This document shows positions 10,001 through 21,493 of a stretch of DNA of 64,000 bases, piece by piece. The stretch spans positions 2,728,001 through 2,792,000 of the forward strand of contig NC_134428.1 in NCBI RefSeq assembly GCF_030867145.1, given 5' to 3'. A model generated the notes under the pieces. That model had not been told where the DNA came from and searched no databases. It was given only the letters and a program-made list of their open reading frames with translations. Position 1 is the first letter of the stretch. The number at the start of each line of letters is the position of its first letter. The translations under genes were made by a program, and so were the position numbers. The DNA comes from Opisthocomus hoazin (Eukaryota > Chordata > Aves > Opisthocomiformes > Opisthocomidae).

Positions 10001-10950
10001 CACCACTTCCTGTAATTCCCTCCACGATCTCTTTGTAATGATGGTTCTCAGTAAGGCTTGCTGACATCCTTAGAATCTCGGAGAGTTGCTGCCAAATTTT
10101 ACTTCTCTAGAGACTTGTTCAGTCTTTCATGATCTGCAGTTCAGGAATTCAGCACCAGAGGGCTCATTAACATTCAAAATGCCTTAAGCCAAGCCTCTAG
10201 GAAGAATTTCACTTCAAGTTCTCAATTCTTCTGTGGTTAACTAAAGAGCTTTCAGGAGCAAAAGTCAAAGAGAAAATACTCCATCACTAAACAACAATAA
10301 GAAACGATTTTTCCCCGTTTTTTTTGGATTCTTTACACATTACTTGATGTCAGCAATCTCCGTCTCATATTAATCCTGAGCATCTCCTAAGGCAATCTGA
10401 ATATATATGAAAATCAAGACCCTTTATTTACGAAAATCAATCAGTCTTTGCCCCTACCTGGGACTCACAGAAGCCTTGTTCCAATCTCAGCTTCCTCCCC
10501 TTAAGACTGTAGATACGGGTTTCAGACCCTTGGCACAAACTCCCACCAGTTTTACTTGGAGAATAGAGCTGTGTGTAGACACAGAAGGATCTTTCTTAAT
10601 GGCAAACAAATAAAAACACAGAAAGGCATAGTTCAATTTAAAAAATAATCATTCTTCTACTGTATATTAAGTCCACTTTACCTCCATTGAAGAGAATTTT
10701 TCCACAGTAGATAACCTTAGACCAATGGAAAACACCTTCTGTGTCAAGCACAGATCCCAAGATCCCCCCAAACACTCCCTGTCCCAGACTCTGTGTTTCC
10801 TCTGTGCACACAATGATCTATCCACTAAAGTCACAAGCTCCCTCAGTTCACAGGGTGAAGAAAGGAGAAGTGCTCTCTTTTGCACAGCCAAATTTGCACT
10901 AATCCCAATATTTTGGTGTTACAGGAACATTACCAAGCATACTCTGCAGC

Positions 10951-11281
10951 TGTGGCAGCACGCCACAATAAGTTATGGCAGTCACAAAGCAAGCAAAGCA
11001 AGGAAAACCAAGCAGAAGTACAAGCACTTTAATGGTTAATCATATTATTATATCCCCTTGTCCCCCATCCCCAGAGTCTCACTGGTGAGGGTCTTTTGGC
11101 ATGTAGCTCCTTTGTTATTCTGATTGGTCATCATGCGTCTGTTCACATGACCTTCACGCTTATCAAAGAGTTGGATTTTTCCCATCCTGTTTCTTCGTTC
11201 CTTTCCTCCTGTTTAGCTCAAAGATATGGCTCTAATCCACAAAGATCGTCAAGGCCTCCTGCAGCCCAGCTGGTTCCCACG
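10951..11281. mobile_element. 331 bp insertion with 6 bp target duplication
   Basis: It is absent from copy B of the duplication and flanked by the exact direct repeat TGCAGC (10945-10950 and 11282-11287). It begins TGTGGCAGC and ends TTCCCACG. Size and 6 bp duplication would suit a solo LTR, but the ends are not a clean TG...CA and I do not recognise the family. Confidence 0.55.
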
Positions 11282-11732
11282 TGCAGCCTCTACTCCCACT
11301 CATTTTTTATTTTCTGCAGGGTAAACTACATGTGTCTCCAGTGTAGGGGAAGGCAGAGAATAGAGTTATCTCATCTGGTGTTGGACACTGTAGTTAATCG
11401 CCCAGGCTTCCCTTTCTAGTCAAGAGAAAGAAAACAGCTCTCTTAACGGAGATGCCTTGGGCTTCCCTGCCTGGCCACCAGCTCCTCCTCCACGTATGCT
11501 CCTATAGGACCTGGGTCACATTTCCCAGTCCCACGTGGGGTCTTCAGCTACCTCAGGGTGTCTTGGAGGCAGTGCCCACCTCTGTGTGGCCGACTGAATC
11601 AACCCTTGAATGAAGACATTAGGTGTACAATGGCATATCACTATGGGCCTCCAAGTGCCAGACCCCAAGTGAGGCCTGGAGCACAGGGGGGCCAAGAGGC
11701 CGAAGTCACACCCAAGGTAAACAAAGTGACTT

Positions 11733-12050
11733 CTTTTTTCAAGAAGGGATAAAAGGAGGACTCAAGTAATGACAGTTTGGAGCAGCTAATCCTGTCAACC
11801 ATTTACAGGTACATGAAGGAGAAGAGAGTCATCAGGAGCAGTCAGCATGGCCTCACAAAGGGGAAGTCACTTTTAGCTGACCTTATAAACTTCTCCAATG
11901 ACATGACTGTCTTGGTAGATGAGGAGAGAGGAGTGGTGAATTACCTTTATTTCAGGAAATCTTTCAGCACTGTACCCCTATGATATCATCACATAGAAAA
12001 TGTTAACGTCTGGACTAGTTGAGAAGAAAGAGAGGTGGATTGAAAACTTG
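11733..12050 (+). mobile_element. CR1 reverse-transcriptase fragment (copy A)
   Basis: Degenerate CR1 ORF2 runs on the plus strand: FKK-like start, EQLILSTI, SSQHGLTKGKSLLADLI, then VDEERGVV. This corresponds to the RT finger region of the better preserved CR1 at 53.3-56.3 kb. Both ends are truncated and there are frame breaks. The same fragment occurs at 34660-35030. Confidence 0.75.
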
Positions 12051-12221
12051 CAGGCCTAGAGAGCGGCAATCAGTGGCATGAAGTCTAACCATCCACTGCA
12101 GGGCTTTCTCCTCCAGGGTCCTGCCTTCAGCCACAAAGGCCTGGGAGAACACAGAGTCAAAGAAGCCATTGAGTACCTGAGCCCTACCTGCTCCTACTCT
12201 AATGAAGTTCAGCAGCAGGCC

Positions 12222-12318
12222 TGTCACCGAAAATTCGGGAATAAACCTCGTAACACCAATGTAGTGTTAAAAGGCAGCATTCTTTATTGCGACGTCGGAT
12301 GCACGGGGGATAATTCCA
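12222..12318 (-). repeat. 3' LTR remnant (R-U5 only)
   Basis: It matches the last ~90 nt of the 14838-15225 LTR, including ATCCCCCGTGCATCC and the AATAAAGAATGC polyadenylation region, and ends GGTGACA. U3 is gone, joined directly to the RT start. Confidence 0.75.
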
Positions 12319-12321
12319 CTC

Positions 12322-12928
12322 GCATTCTACCAAAAGTCCATATTCTAAAAATTTCGTGATTAACCCCTCCAATCCTTTTCAAGCCTCCCACTTAATAGGG
12401 TATTGTTTTTGTTTTACCGGTTTGGATCCAGGTTTCAAGGTCACTTTTACCGGTTCTGCCAATTTGGACCGTCCCGGAACTTCATTTGCCCAAACTAAGG
12501 GCATTATTGTGCTTTCCACCTCTTCTGGAATTTGCTCCTCCTTAAAAGAATCCTGTAACATAAACACTCTCGCCTCTATGGCTTTTGATTCTGGTATCAA
12601 TAATTCAATTTCTCCATCTTTAAAATTTATTCGTGACTCTAATTTGCTTAATAAATCTCGTCCTAACAAAGGCAACGGACATTCAGGCATATATAGAAAC
12701 CAGTGAGTTACCCACTGTTTTCCCAACCTAAATTTCAACGGCTCTAAAAGGCCTGTTTTCTCTTTGCCCTGTCGCACCAAAAACATCTACAGATTTATGA
12801 CTACATTTCCCTATACATGTGTTTAATAACGAATAAGTGGCCCCTGTATCTACTAAAAATTCGACTTCCTCATTCCCTAGCTTCAATGTAACCAGGGGTT
12901 CAGCTAGGGTTGACTTCCCCGGTCCTCT
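12322..12928 (-). pseudogene. pol: retroviral protease and start of RT, broken
   Basis: It continues in the gag frame after the TGA. The aspartic-protease active site DTGA lies in FLVDTGATYS at about 12855-12830, and the conserved PLLGRDLL follows near 12645. A frameshift separates the two parts around 12720-12780. Only the RT N-terminus follows (about 50 residues, to GLLVEC near 12325), with one in-frame TGA at 12381-12379. The frame then runs into LTR sequence. No catalytic RT motif, RNase H or integrase remains. Confidence 0.8.
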
Positions 12929-14432
12929 TCACGATTCCTCATCCAGAGTCATCAGCTTGATTGCACGGAGAGTCGGACCTACCTCTCCAGCTTTAGGGCA
13001 TTCCTTTTTCCAGTGCCCGCGTTCCTTGCAAATAGCACACTGATCTTGTGCCAATTGGAGATTCACCTTCCCTCTTTCTCCAACAGTTATTCGTCGTCCT
13101 CTTCCTCTACCTCTCCTGTTGTTTCCAGTTAAGGCTGCTAATAATTTTCCAGCCCTCCGCGCCTATCTCACTTTCTTTTCTTTCTCCCTATTATTATACA
13201 CAGTCCAGGCTACTTCAAGCATCTTACCCAAATCTCTAGATTCAGGTCCTTCTAATTTCTGGAGCTTCTTTCTAGTATCTGGGGCTGATTGACCCATAAA
13301 TATGGAGGCCAATTGTGTTGCTTCTTCTGGCTTTTCTGGATCCAAATTAGTATATTTTCGGGCACTCTCCTTCAGCCTCTCCATAAAGGCTGAAGGGGAC
13401 TCATTTAGTTCTTGTCTCACCTCATAGATTTTTGACCAATTTATTGCTTTTGGCATCACGTGCTTAACACCAAATAAAATCCACTTTTGATATCTAGTTA
13501 ACATTCCCCTGGGTCCCGGCTGATTTGGGTCCCATTCAGGATCTGAGGATGGGAAATTTTGATCCACTGTTCCCTGTAAATCCCCATGAGCATGCGCTCC
13601 TTCCACCTGTTTTCTAGCAGCATTCAATACCATTTTCTTTTCAGTGACATGGAGCAAAGTATACAATATCACTTGCAAATCATTCCAATCAGCGTCTTGG
13701 GTCCTAATTATTGTTTCAATAACCTTCGCTACCCTTTCAGGGTCCTCCCGATATGTGCCTGCAACTTCTTTCCATGACCTTAAATCAGTTATTGAAAACG
13801 GAACTTTCACTGCTATTGGACCATTATTCCCTACCGCTTCTCGGAGAGGAGCTTGGAGGGGAGTAGGTTCAGCCACCCCCCCATCCTTCCCCGTGTCCTT
13901 CCTGAAACCGGGCTGGATCCCCCTACCCCCTTCCATAGGAGGAGCAGAAGGACTATTAGCCTACAACTCTCGATCCTCCTGATCGCCCCTCCATCTCCGG
14001 CGAGGTGCAACCATCAATTCAAAATCATCCTCCTCAGACTCATATTTCAAATATTCCTTGCCAACACTACAAGCAGAACAACATTTCTTTGAGCCGTTTT
14101 CACATTTTCCCTTCTTTAAAGCCATCACCATTGGACCGGGGGGACGTATCCCACACTGCCTTTGCCATTCTGGATGATTTCTCAATGAGAAAAACAAATC
14201 TACATATGTCATCTCTTCCCAACATTAATTGCAAGATAGTATTATAACTCAGTATCCCATTCTTTGGCCAACTCTCCCCACCATCCAGAGTATACATCGG
14301 CCACCAACGATTGCAGTATTCAATCAATTGCTTCTGAGTCAAAGGATCACCCTCCAGATCCTTCCAGTGTTTCAGAATACATCCCAAAGGTGTACCCCGT
14401 GGGATGGGCTTTTTACTCAGAAATGTGCCCAT
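12929..14432 (-). pseudogene. gag: endogenous retroviral gag, broken
   Basis: This is the Gag polyprotein of a gamma-type retrovirus, read leftward. It starts with Met-Gly at 14432 (myristoylation-type start) and a matrix-like region containing HWKDLEGDPL. A capsid region follows at about 13936-13166 with PFSITDLRSWKE and AFMERLKESARKYT. A single CCHC zinc knuckle (C-x2-C-x4-H-x4-C) lies near 13035-12990. Breaks: an apparent frameshift near 14205-14215, an in-frame TAG at 13963-13961, and an in-frame TAG at 13165-13163 between capsid and nucleocapsid. The natural gag end is a TGA at 12931-12929, after which the same frame runs on into protease. It cannot make full-length Gag. Confidence 0.85.
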
Positions 14433-14814
14433 CTCCCGAATGACCAGTGGTTGTGATTGTGCACTATATCACAGGCACTAGTCAGAGGGACCCCAGCTCT
14501 TGTGGGAGCTCCCTCTTGGATCCCAGCTCCCTGCCGGAATCTTGAAGACTTCAACCCCCCCAGCTGAAGACTCCCCCCTTGGGGCCCACTCCACCGGCTT
14601 TCACCGAGCAGAGGCTTTCCAACCCTGTGTGGCTTTCACTGCGACTTACGAGCAGCCTTTATCCCACGTTACTTATTAAAAGAATGCCTTAATTTAATTC
14701 CAGGGGACTTACTTGGAATCCTTCGGTCCGGGGATCAGAGGTTCTCCTCGAGAATCCCTCGATGCCGGCTGGAGGTCCCGTGTTCCCGCGGATCCATCGG
14801 TATTCACAAGCGGG
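14433..14814 (-). other. proviral leader region
   Basis: This is the untranslated leader between the primer-binding site and the gag start on the minus strand, where a packaging signal would lie. It is GC-rich with no open frame of note. No splice donor could be assigned with confidence. Confidence 0.5.
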
Positions 14815-14832
14815 GTCCCGTCTCGGTCACCA
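14815..14832 (-). promoter_or_regulatory. candidate tRNA primer-binding site
   Basis: Five bases inside the LTR end the minus strand reads TGGTGACCGAGACGGGAC. This agrees at about 14 of 18 positions with the complement of the tRNA-Trp 3' end (TGGTGACCCCGACGTGAT, from memory). Position and the TGG start fit a primer-binding site. The tRNA identity is tentative. Confidence 0.45.
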
Positions 14833-14837
14833 GAAAC

Positions 14838-15225
14838 TGTCACCAAAAATCCAGGAATAAAACCTCGTAACACCACTGCAGTGTTAACAGGCAGCATTCT
14901 TTATTGCAGCGCTGGATGCACGGGGGATCATTCCACCGAATGTGCATACCTCATACCTTTTCCGTGCAGTTTATATAGATCAAAAATATACATATTCATT
15001 AGGTTTCCCAATCCACCTATACATATGCATAACCTATCCCTTTCATATTAAAATCAATTCCAATAAGTCATTTCCATAGACTCCGCCCCACTGTGCTTTC
15101 ACAGTGCCTCCTAGTGGTGGTCGTCGGGGGTCCCAAGATGAAGGCTTATCCTCTTCATCACAGTGTTTGCTGATTGACCTTTGTTTCTGCGCAAACTCAG
15201 TTCTCTTCTCGCTCCCATCCACACA
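14838..15225 (-). repeat. 5' LTR of the provirus
   Basis: On the minus strand it runs from TGTGTGGATGGG to GGTGACA. It contains a TATA box (TATATAAA, 14977-14970) and an AATAAA signal (14905-14900). Its last ~90 nt match the remnant at 12222-12312. The 5' boundary (15225) is inferred from the TG start only, because the other LTR lacks that part. Confidence 0.65.
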
Positions 15226-15329
15226 GTAGGGTCGTCTTGACGGGTTCTAGGTGACTTCCAGTTTTTATTACAAACTCACCTCTCCGTTTGGAGACGCATG
15301 ATTCTCCGCTTCGGTTAATTTACATTTAT

Positions 15330-15354
15330 TTTATAAAATAAGTATATATATATT

Positions 15355-15390
<36 letters not shown>

Positions 15391-15456
15391 CATTATATAT
15401 AATATATATTATATATATTAAATTATATATATATATAAAATTTTTATAATTTATAA
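15330..15456. repeat. AT microsatellite
   Basis: Long runs of TATATATA with interspersed ATTATA, typical of an imperfect (TA)n tract. Confidence 0.9.
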
Positions 15457-16615
15457 ATGCACCTGCAGCTATTAGGTAACGCTATTTCTATTTATTATGG
15501 TTTAACATTAATGGCTAACTAGAGACTAGAGTCTCTGTTCCTACTGTTCCCAGACCTAGTGTCCAGACGGGTTGGGCTGTACAAGGGACATAGTAGCAGC
15601 ATTGTTCATGTTTATGGTGAACTGATTCCATCACCTTGGTTACAGCAGTAACAGGACAGTGCTGTAAGGGAACTGCTTCTTATCCTTGATGATGACAATA
15701 AACTAAAACTCTTTAATTTCCTTCCCAATAGTTGTTCTGTATTTAAGTAATTGCTCTAAGTTCTCAGTAGCTAGCCTCTGGAATGAAGTTCTTAGAAGAG
15801 TGTTTTTCCTCTCATTGCTGCCTTTCTGTTATCATTTCAATCTTACAGCCCTTAGACACATTTGCCCGTAAACCTGCCAGCTCCATGCAGTTTCTCCTTA
15901 TTTTTGTCCAGAGGAGGAAATGAAGCAAGGGAGTTTTTCCTTTTATAGCCGAAGACAACCAGGTTTGTGCAAAGGAATGGAGAATGGCAAAATCTTCCTG
16001 TGCTATGCAGATACAACACCATTACCTGCCTTTTCAGTCTCTGAAGTCATAACTGTGCAGCAGGGAGCGTGGAAGCTCTCAGGTCCCTTCATCTTCCCTG
16101 CCTTTCAGCATGTGAAATGAAACTAACCGAGTCAAAAAGTTGGTTTTATTTCTGTTCACAACATGAAACATTGCATACGTCAGCAGATTGGCCCATACAC
16201 CCAAAGAAGAATCACACTTTGCTGGACAAAAAGCACAGCTGTCTCCAGGAATGTCAGGAGGCAAGGCATGGTGGTTCCCAGGCTTACTAAGCTGTTCAAA
16301 TGCCTCATCTGTACTTCTGCAATGATGGCTTCAGTGCCTGGCTCATCTATAGACTCTCTACATGGATGCTGACATTTCTTGAGTGACCTGCTCTGAAAGG
16401 ATTAACATGGTAGGCTGTTAGTTTCGGAGGGGTATCAGGGTAGTAAAAGTGCAGAACTTGGCGTTGGACAAATGAAAAGAGAAGAAAAGGATGTGGTCAG
16501 GGCTGTTTGGGGGCACCTGTGGAGCAGCCCTGCACTTCCTGTGAATTACTTCTGGGGTCAGGGAGAACCTGGGAGTTTTCCGTAATTTGGAAATATCAAG
16601 AGCAAGGAAGGGTAG
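15457..16615. other. non-coding stretch
   Basis: I recognise no gene or repeat. Short open frames at 15920-16370 show no domain. Confidence 0.45.
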
Positions 16616-17740
16616 CATCATTCAGGCCAGAAGGGACCCCAGGAGGTGTCTCAACCAACCTTCTACTCAAAGCAGAGTGAGACCAGAGCACTCAGGGCTT
16701 TATCCAAACATACCTTGATTGCATTCCAGGACAGACACAGTGCACATTCTCTTGGAAAAAGCTTCCAATGCTTAACCATCCTCATGCTAGAAAGGTTTTT
16801 CCCTATAGCTAGCCTTCATGTCTGTTCTTGCAGCCCATTGCCGCTTGTCCTTGGACAAGAGCCCAACTCCATCTTGCTGGGAATTGTACAATGCTGTTGT
16901 ATGTTCCCCACAAGATCTTCACTTCTCGAGGCTGAACAAGGCCAGCCATCTCAGCTTCTTCTCGCACTACTGAAGTTCTCCCAGGCTGATGGTTTCAGCA
17001 CTGCTACCTTGAATTGGCTTCAGTTCATCATGGTCTCTCTGGCATGGTGGGATGTCAAAACCTAGGGGAAATATTTTGGATACCATGTAAAGAGTGCTCC
17101 TGCTCATACAGCCCAAGATGCTGAGGGCCTTGTTTGCTAGTGGCTCATGTTTTGCTTAATGAAACCCAAAAAACATAAGATCCTTTCCCACAGAGCTGCT
17201 AGAAGCCTGAGCAGTCCCTGGGCTTAATCATTGCAGGGTCTTAGTCCACCTCAAGGTCAGGACTCATTGACTCATGAGGTTCCTATTGCGTCATCCCTCC
17301 AGTCTGTCAATATGCCTTGGGATGGCAAGCTGGCCTCTAGTGTAGTGGCTGCTCTCCTCAATGTGATGTCTTCTATAAATGCTGTGAAAAAGGACTGTCT
17401 CATCTCTGGGTCATAAAAACACATTGAACAGGGCAGGTTGAACACAGACCCTTGCAATTCCCTGCTAGTTACAGGTCCCCAGGGCAAGTATCAAACTCTG
17501 ACCATGTCTCCCCATGTCTGATCATCCAGCTGTTTTTTTAACCCATCTACTTATCCACCCACACAGACCATAAAATCCTGTCCTGGACAGAAGAATGTTG
17601 TGGGAGATGATGCTGAAACCCTTGCTGACTTGCAGTTAAAAGCTGCTCCCCCACGTCCAGACCAGAAAGCAAAGAGGATGTCCAGGCACAATCTGCCCTG
17701 GGTAAACCCAGTCACCTTCTCTTTCTGACACCCAGAAATG
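16616..17740 (-). mobile_element. decayed CR1-type LINE
   Basis: The left end reads CAGGCCAGAAGGGACCCC, the inverted CR1 3' UTR pattern. Further right come inverted counterparts of ORF2 motifs, such as TTGCCGCTTGTCCTTGG (complement of the RTRGNG region) and GGCTGAACAAGGCC (complement of the LGLFSLEK region). CAGACCCTTGCAATTCC is another, complement of the RT stretch after GVPQGS. Indels are too many to give a reading frame. Confidence 0.55.
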
Positions 17741-18399
17741 CGACCCAAGCACAAACGCTCTGGGGCACAGCCATTGGTTTCTCTTTTAACCTTTTCTGAA
17801 GCACTCAACACTCATTGTGATTCCCTGGAATTGCCTTACAGGTTTAGACTGGTTTGTCATTTGGGCTGTAACTGTGCTTGGGGGGTGCTGCCCTTGAAGA
17901 CCAGCTGTACCAACCTCTGCCACCACACCTCGGCAATGGGTTCGGTCAGTGCCACAGCTCTGTCTCTGACATTAACACTCCAGTTCATCCTGTCTGTGCC
18001 CCTGGCTGAGGGCATTGCTACACATTTTGGCTGAAACACAGATGCTGTCCAACCAGGCACACTCATATTTGATGTAAGGAAACCTGGTACCAAGGGTCCA
18101 AGACCCCATGTGTGCAAAGGTTTTGTTTCAGAGCAGAGACATGGCATGGACAAAGGAGAGCTGAATGTGTTTCTAGCCCTAGAAATACAAATCCAAAATG
18201 AAATGCCAAAATTAACTCAAGTGAAGTCATCCCCCTCCAGCTTGGAAGAAGAGATATTTCAATGTCACCTTTCTGGTGTCCTGCCTAAATAGGAGAGAAA
18301 AAAAGTCATTCTCATGCCCAGCTCCTTTTCTTATGGCATAATGACTGCTGGTCGTAAGTTTCTCTCCCCAGCTGAGGAAGGGAACATCAGTGATTCCTT
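17741..18399. other. non-coding stretch before OR unit 2
   Basis: No gene seen. The right part passes into the duplicated OR upstream block. Confidence 0.4.
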
Positions 18400-18730
18400 C
18401 CGCCTGTTTCACAGCAGGTTCCCCTGGAGCCCCAGGAACATCTCAAGGGAGTCCAAAGGGAACAGAAAGAGAGATGCGTTGGGCTGTTCCTCTGCTGCTG
18501 AGCTGGGCTGGGCTCGTGGGGTGGAGGGAGCTCATAGCAACAGGACAGTGCTGCAGAGAGACAGCTCTGCCCAGGAGCAGCTCCTCTGCAAAGCACAGCA
18601 CGGCTGAGGGCACTGCCTGAAGGCACCGAGGGGAGAGCAGTGAGGCAGAGGCAGGTTATAGGCAATCAGGAGTAGGAAGACCTTGAGCTGAGACCTGACT
18701 GGGCGAGAGCTCTTCACAGCCCTCTGCACG
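18400..18730 (+). other. predicted 5' non-coding exon/promoter block of OR unit 2
   Basis: This is homologous to the blocks upstream of the other three OR14-like copies (same landmarks as at 2735-3056). It ends CTGCACG|GTAAGT with the donor GT at 18731, followed by the shared intron start CACTGGATGCAGAGCAATG. The distance to the acceptor at 20648 gives an intron of about 1.9 kb. Confidence 0.5.
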
Positions 18731-20640
18731 GTAAGTCACTGGATGCAGAGCAATGCAGCTCATGTTCCTGATGGCATCTGAACAGCCGGCACACCCTACA
18801 GCCTGTGAGATCAAGAGGACTCTCACAGTGACTCCAGTGTAGAGGAGGAGAATGTGCTCCTGAGCAGGGCTTCCCTGCTGTACCATCAGAGGGATGTGAC
18901 AGGGTGTGACAGCTGCCTTCTCCTGAGGATGGCTGTAGGGGTGTGAAGGTGGGTGTGCAGATGGGGGTGCACAGGAGAAGATGCAGGTGGAAGGATTGAC
19001 TCCCAGCAGGGCAGGGTCCTTCAGCTGTGGAGAGGGTGCTGTGTGGGTCAGGGCTGCTCACAGAGCCAGCTCATGCCCACGTCATTTCCAAAGGGACTTT
19101 TCACGAGTACGTTCAGTGCAGGGGATTCCTGCTTGAGTCTGTGCTTTCTTGAATCTGCACTTCCACTTTTCTCTGGCTCAGCTTGGCGGCAATGGGAACC
19201 CAGCTGTGCAGGTCAGAGCAGGGGCTGAGACTCTTCAGCCATCTCTCTGAGGTTTACTGGGAACCTCAGCAAGTGCCTCTACCCCTCACCAGCCTGCAGA
19301 AAAAACCAACATCACCTTTCCACTTTCACCAGGGTTTGTGTGACCTGTTCTTTCAGCCCTGCACACACAGAGTGGTTGCAGAGCAGAGCTGTGCCCACGG
19401 GGACTGGGATGGGGTCTGTGAACACGGGCAGGGAAGAAGCACGGGGCCAAAGAAACAAGTTCCAGCAGGGACAACTCCAGGCAGTGGAAACCTGGGTAGG
19501 GAGGTTGGGAAAAGCCTATAGAAGTCCCGTTGCGGGGGAGACCCGGGCACCTCTCGGCCATGCCTTTCAGGATAGACTCCTTCCCTGAGCAACACATCTC
19601 TTTTCTTCTCTCCCACGTAGCAGAACCCTTAGCTCGTGGGGTCTAGGCTATTAGTCATTTCCTCATCCAGCAGACCAGCAGAAGAGATGAAGTGCATCTC
19701 CTCTGCCATGTGCCCAGTTTCCACTAACCAGGGCCCAAGGACGACTGCCCTGCATTGTTGATGTCTGGAAGATGGTGTGCAGAGCTGGGTAAGGGAAAGG
19801 TTTCCTGAGTGCCCACCTGTGCCTCTCCCACCCTTGCTCAGATGTTCTTGGAATTGCTGTCAGGCTCTCTGGGAATGGGAGTTTCAGCTGCAGAGTCAGG
19901 CACAGTGCCTGTGAGTCCTATGCAGAAGTGCCCACAGCCGTGAGGTGTGCCAGCTTTCCTCTAGCATGTGAAGCTCTGGGCAATGCAGTCCAGGAGGCTG
20001 GGGAATAAGCTGACTCTCCTTTAATAAGCTGCCATGGTTGGGACCCTTGGCTGTCTTCTTGGGGTGTCCATCCAAGTGGAATGCAACTTCCAGGGGACAC
20101 TATGAGCCATGTGAGTTCTTGGTTTGAAGTGGGGAATGGAGATTTTGAAAAAAGGTGAGTCATTTCATGATCTGCAGTGCATCCTTCTGCTTTTAGCAGT
20201 GTCTGGTTGCTTTTCAGGGTAACACAGGGGTGTAATCGCTCTCGATCTTAGAAAGGTGCAAGTCCAGGGCAGCTTAGAAGAAGACGGATGCATAGACCAG
20301 CTCCCCTTTCCACACCATACCAGCAATCCTTTTGCTGGTAGGATTCACTTTGTTCTCCCTGAATGCAGCAGGAAACCTTTTCAAACTGCCTTTTGCCATC
20401 CCCGTTCCTTAGCACCCAGAGTTGCAGAGCAGGGCTGACTCCTCAGCACTCAGCAGGGAGCACCACTGCTCGTCACGGCACACTCTGCCAGCACAGACCA
20501 GAGCTCCAGCCATGCAGCTGAAGGCAGGTCTGCTAGAAAAGGGAAAGGGGGTGGTGTGTAGCAGTGGGGGCGAGTCTAGGAGAAAGGGCTTTGACTTTTC
20601 TCAGAGAATTGTACCCTAACTTGTCAGTGTCTCTTTCTTT
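18731..20640. other. OR2 5' intron sequence, no gene
   Basis: This corresponds to the introns of the other OR units but without the solo LTR seen in unit 1. Open frames of 80-110 codons at 18950-19600 lie on both strands and have no domain. Confidence 0.55.
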
Positions 20641-20671
20641 CTGGACAGTGCTTCATGCTGAGTGGAAGCAA

Positions 20672-21493
20672 ATGTCCAACAGCAGCTCCATCACCCAGTT
20701 CCTCCTCCTGGCATTTGCAGACACACGGGAGCTGCAGCTCTTGCACTTCTGCCTCTTCCTGGCCATCTACCTGGCTGCCCTCCTGGGCAATGGCCTCATC
20801 ATCACCGCCATAGCCTGTGACCACCGCCTCCACACCCCTATGTACTTCTTCCTCCTCAACCTCTCCATCCTCGACCTGGGCTCCATCTCCACCACTGTCC
20901 CCAAAGCCATGACCAACTCCATTTGGGACACCAGGGTCATCTCCTATGCAGGATGTGCTGCCCAGGTCTTTTTCTTTCTCTTCTTGATTGTAGGGGAGTA
21001 TTGTCTCCTCACTGTCATGGCCTATGACCGCTACATTGCCATCTGCAAACCCCTGCAGTATGGGACCCTCCTGGGCAGCAGATCTTGTGTCCACATGGCA
21101 GCAGCTGCCTGTGGCACCGGGTTCTTCAATTCTCTTCTGCACAGTGCCAATACATTTTCACTCCCACTCTACAAGGGCAATGCTGTGGACCAGTTCTTCT
21201 GTGAAATCCCTCAGATCCTCAAGCTCTCCTACTCAGACTCAGACTACCTTAGGGAAGTTAGGCTTGTCCTGGTTAGTGCCTGTATAGCAGTTGGTTGTTT
21301 TGTGTTCATTGTGGTGTCCTACGTCCAGATCTTCAGGGCCGTGCTGAGGATCCCCTCTGAGCAGGGACAGCACAAAGCCTTTTCCACGTGCCTCCCTCAC
21401 CTGACCGTGGTCTCCTTGTCTAAAAAACATGGCAGTGATTGGGTGTATCACAGCTCCTGTCACCCACAAGCCTCTGGAATAAAGGAGAGATAG
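20672..21493 (+). pseudogene. olfactory receptor, OR14-like, 3' truncated
   Basis: The reading frame is intact from MSNSSSITQF through TM5 and the start of TM6: HTPMYFF, MAYDRYIAICKPLQYG and KAFSTCLPHLTVVSL are all present. After position 21419 similarity to the paralogues stops abruptly. The frame then reads 24 unrelated residues to a stop at 21493, giving 273 residues instead of about 310. TM6 is incomplete, and TM7 with the NPxxY motif is absent. The usual loop cysteine in LKLSC is Tyr here, and one residue is inserted next to it. I found no remnant of the missing 3' end nearby. This is a deletion or rearrangement, and the product is very unlikely to be a working receptor. Confidence 0.88.

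Larger units (their letters stand above)
9204..12221. repeat. segmental duplication, copy A (partner 32533-35185)
   Basis: This segment aligns in the same orientation with 32533-35185 over most of its length. It starts at AAAGGCAGGAAGAAGA and ends at CAGCAGCAGGC, where the provirus begins. Copy A carries a 331 bp insertion at 10951-11281 that copy B lacks, and lacks a few dozen bases of the CR1 part. The first ~110 codons of the shared segment are open in both copies but encode nothing I recognise. Confidence 0.85.
12222..15225 (-). mobile_element. deleted gamma-type endogenous retrovirus
   Basis: Read on the minus strand the order is 5' LTR (14838-15225), primer-binding site, gag, protease, a short start of RT, then the R-U5 end of a 3' LTR (12222 to about 12318). 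Most of pol, all of env and most of the 3' U3 are missing, removed by one internal deletion whose junction lies at about 12318-12325. Gag and protease share one frame separated by a stop codon, the gammaretroviral arrangement. The proviral left edge coincides with the point where similarity to the 35.18 kb paralogue ends. Confidence 0.85.

Noticed and set aside
12222..15225. Provirus as a simple insertion into duplication copy A
   Set aside because: Similarity to copy B ends at the left LTR edge but I cannot find it resuming after 15225, and no target duplication is visible, so a clean insertion cannot be claimed.
18400..18730. A specific Olf1/EBF (O/E) binding site in the OR upstream blocks
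   Set aside because: TCCCCTGGAG near 18421 resembles the site, but the match is not exact and the aligned positions of the other copies do not keep it.
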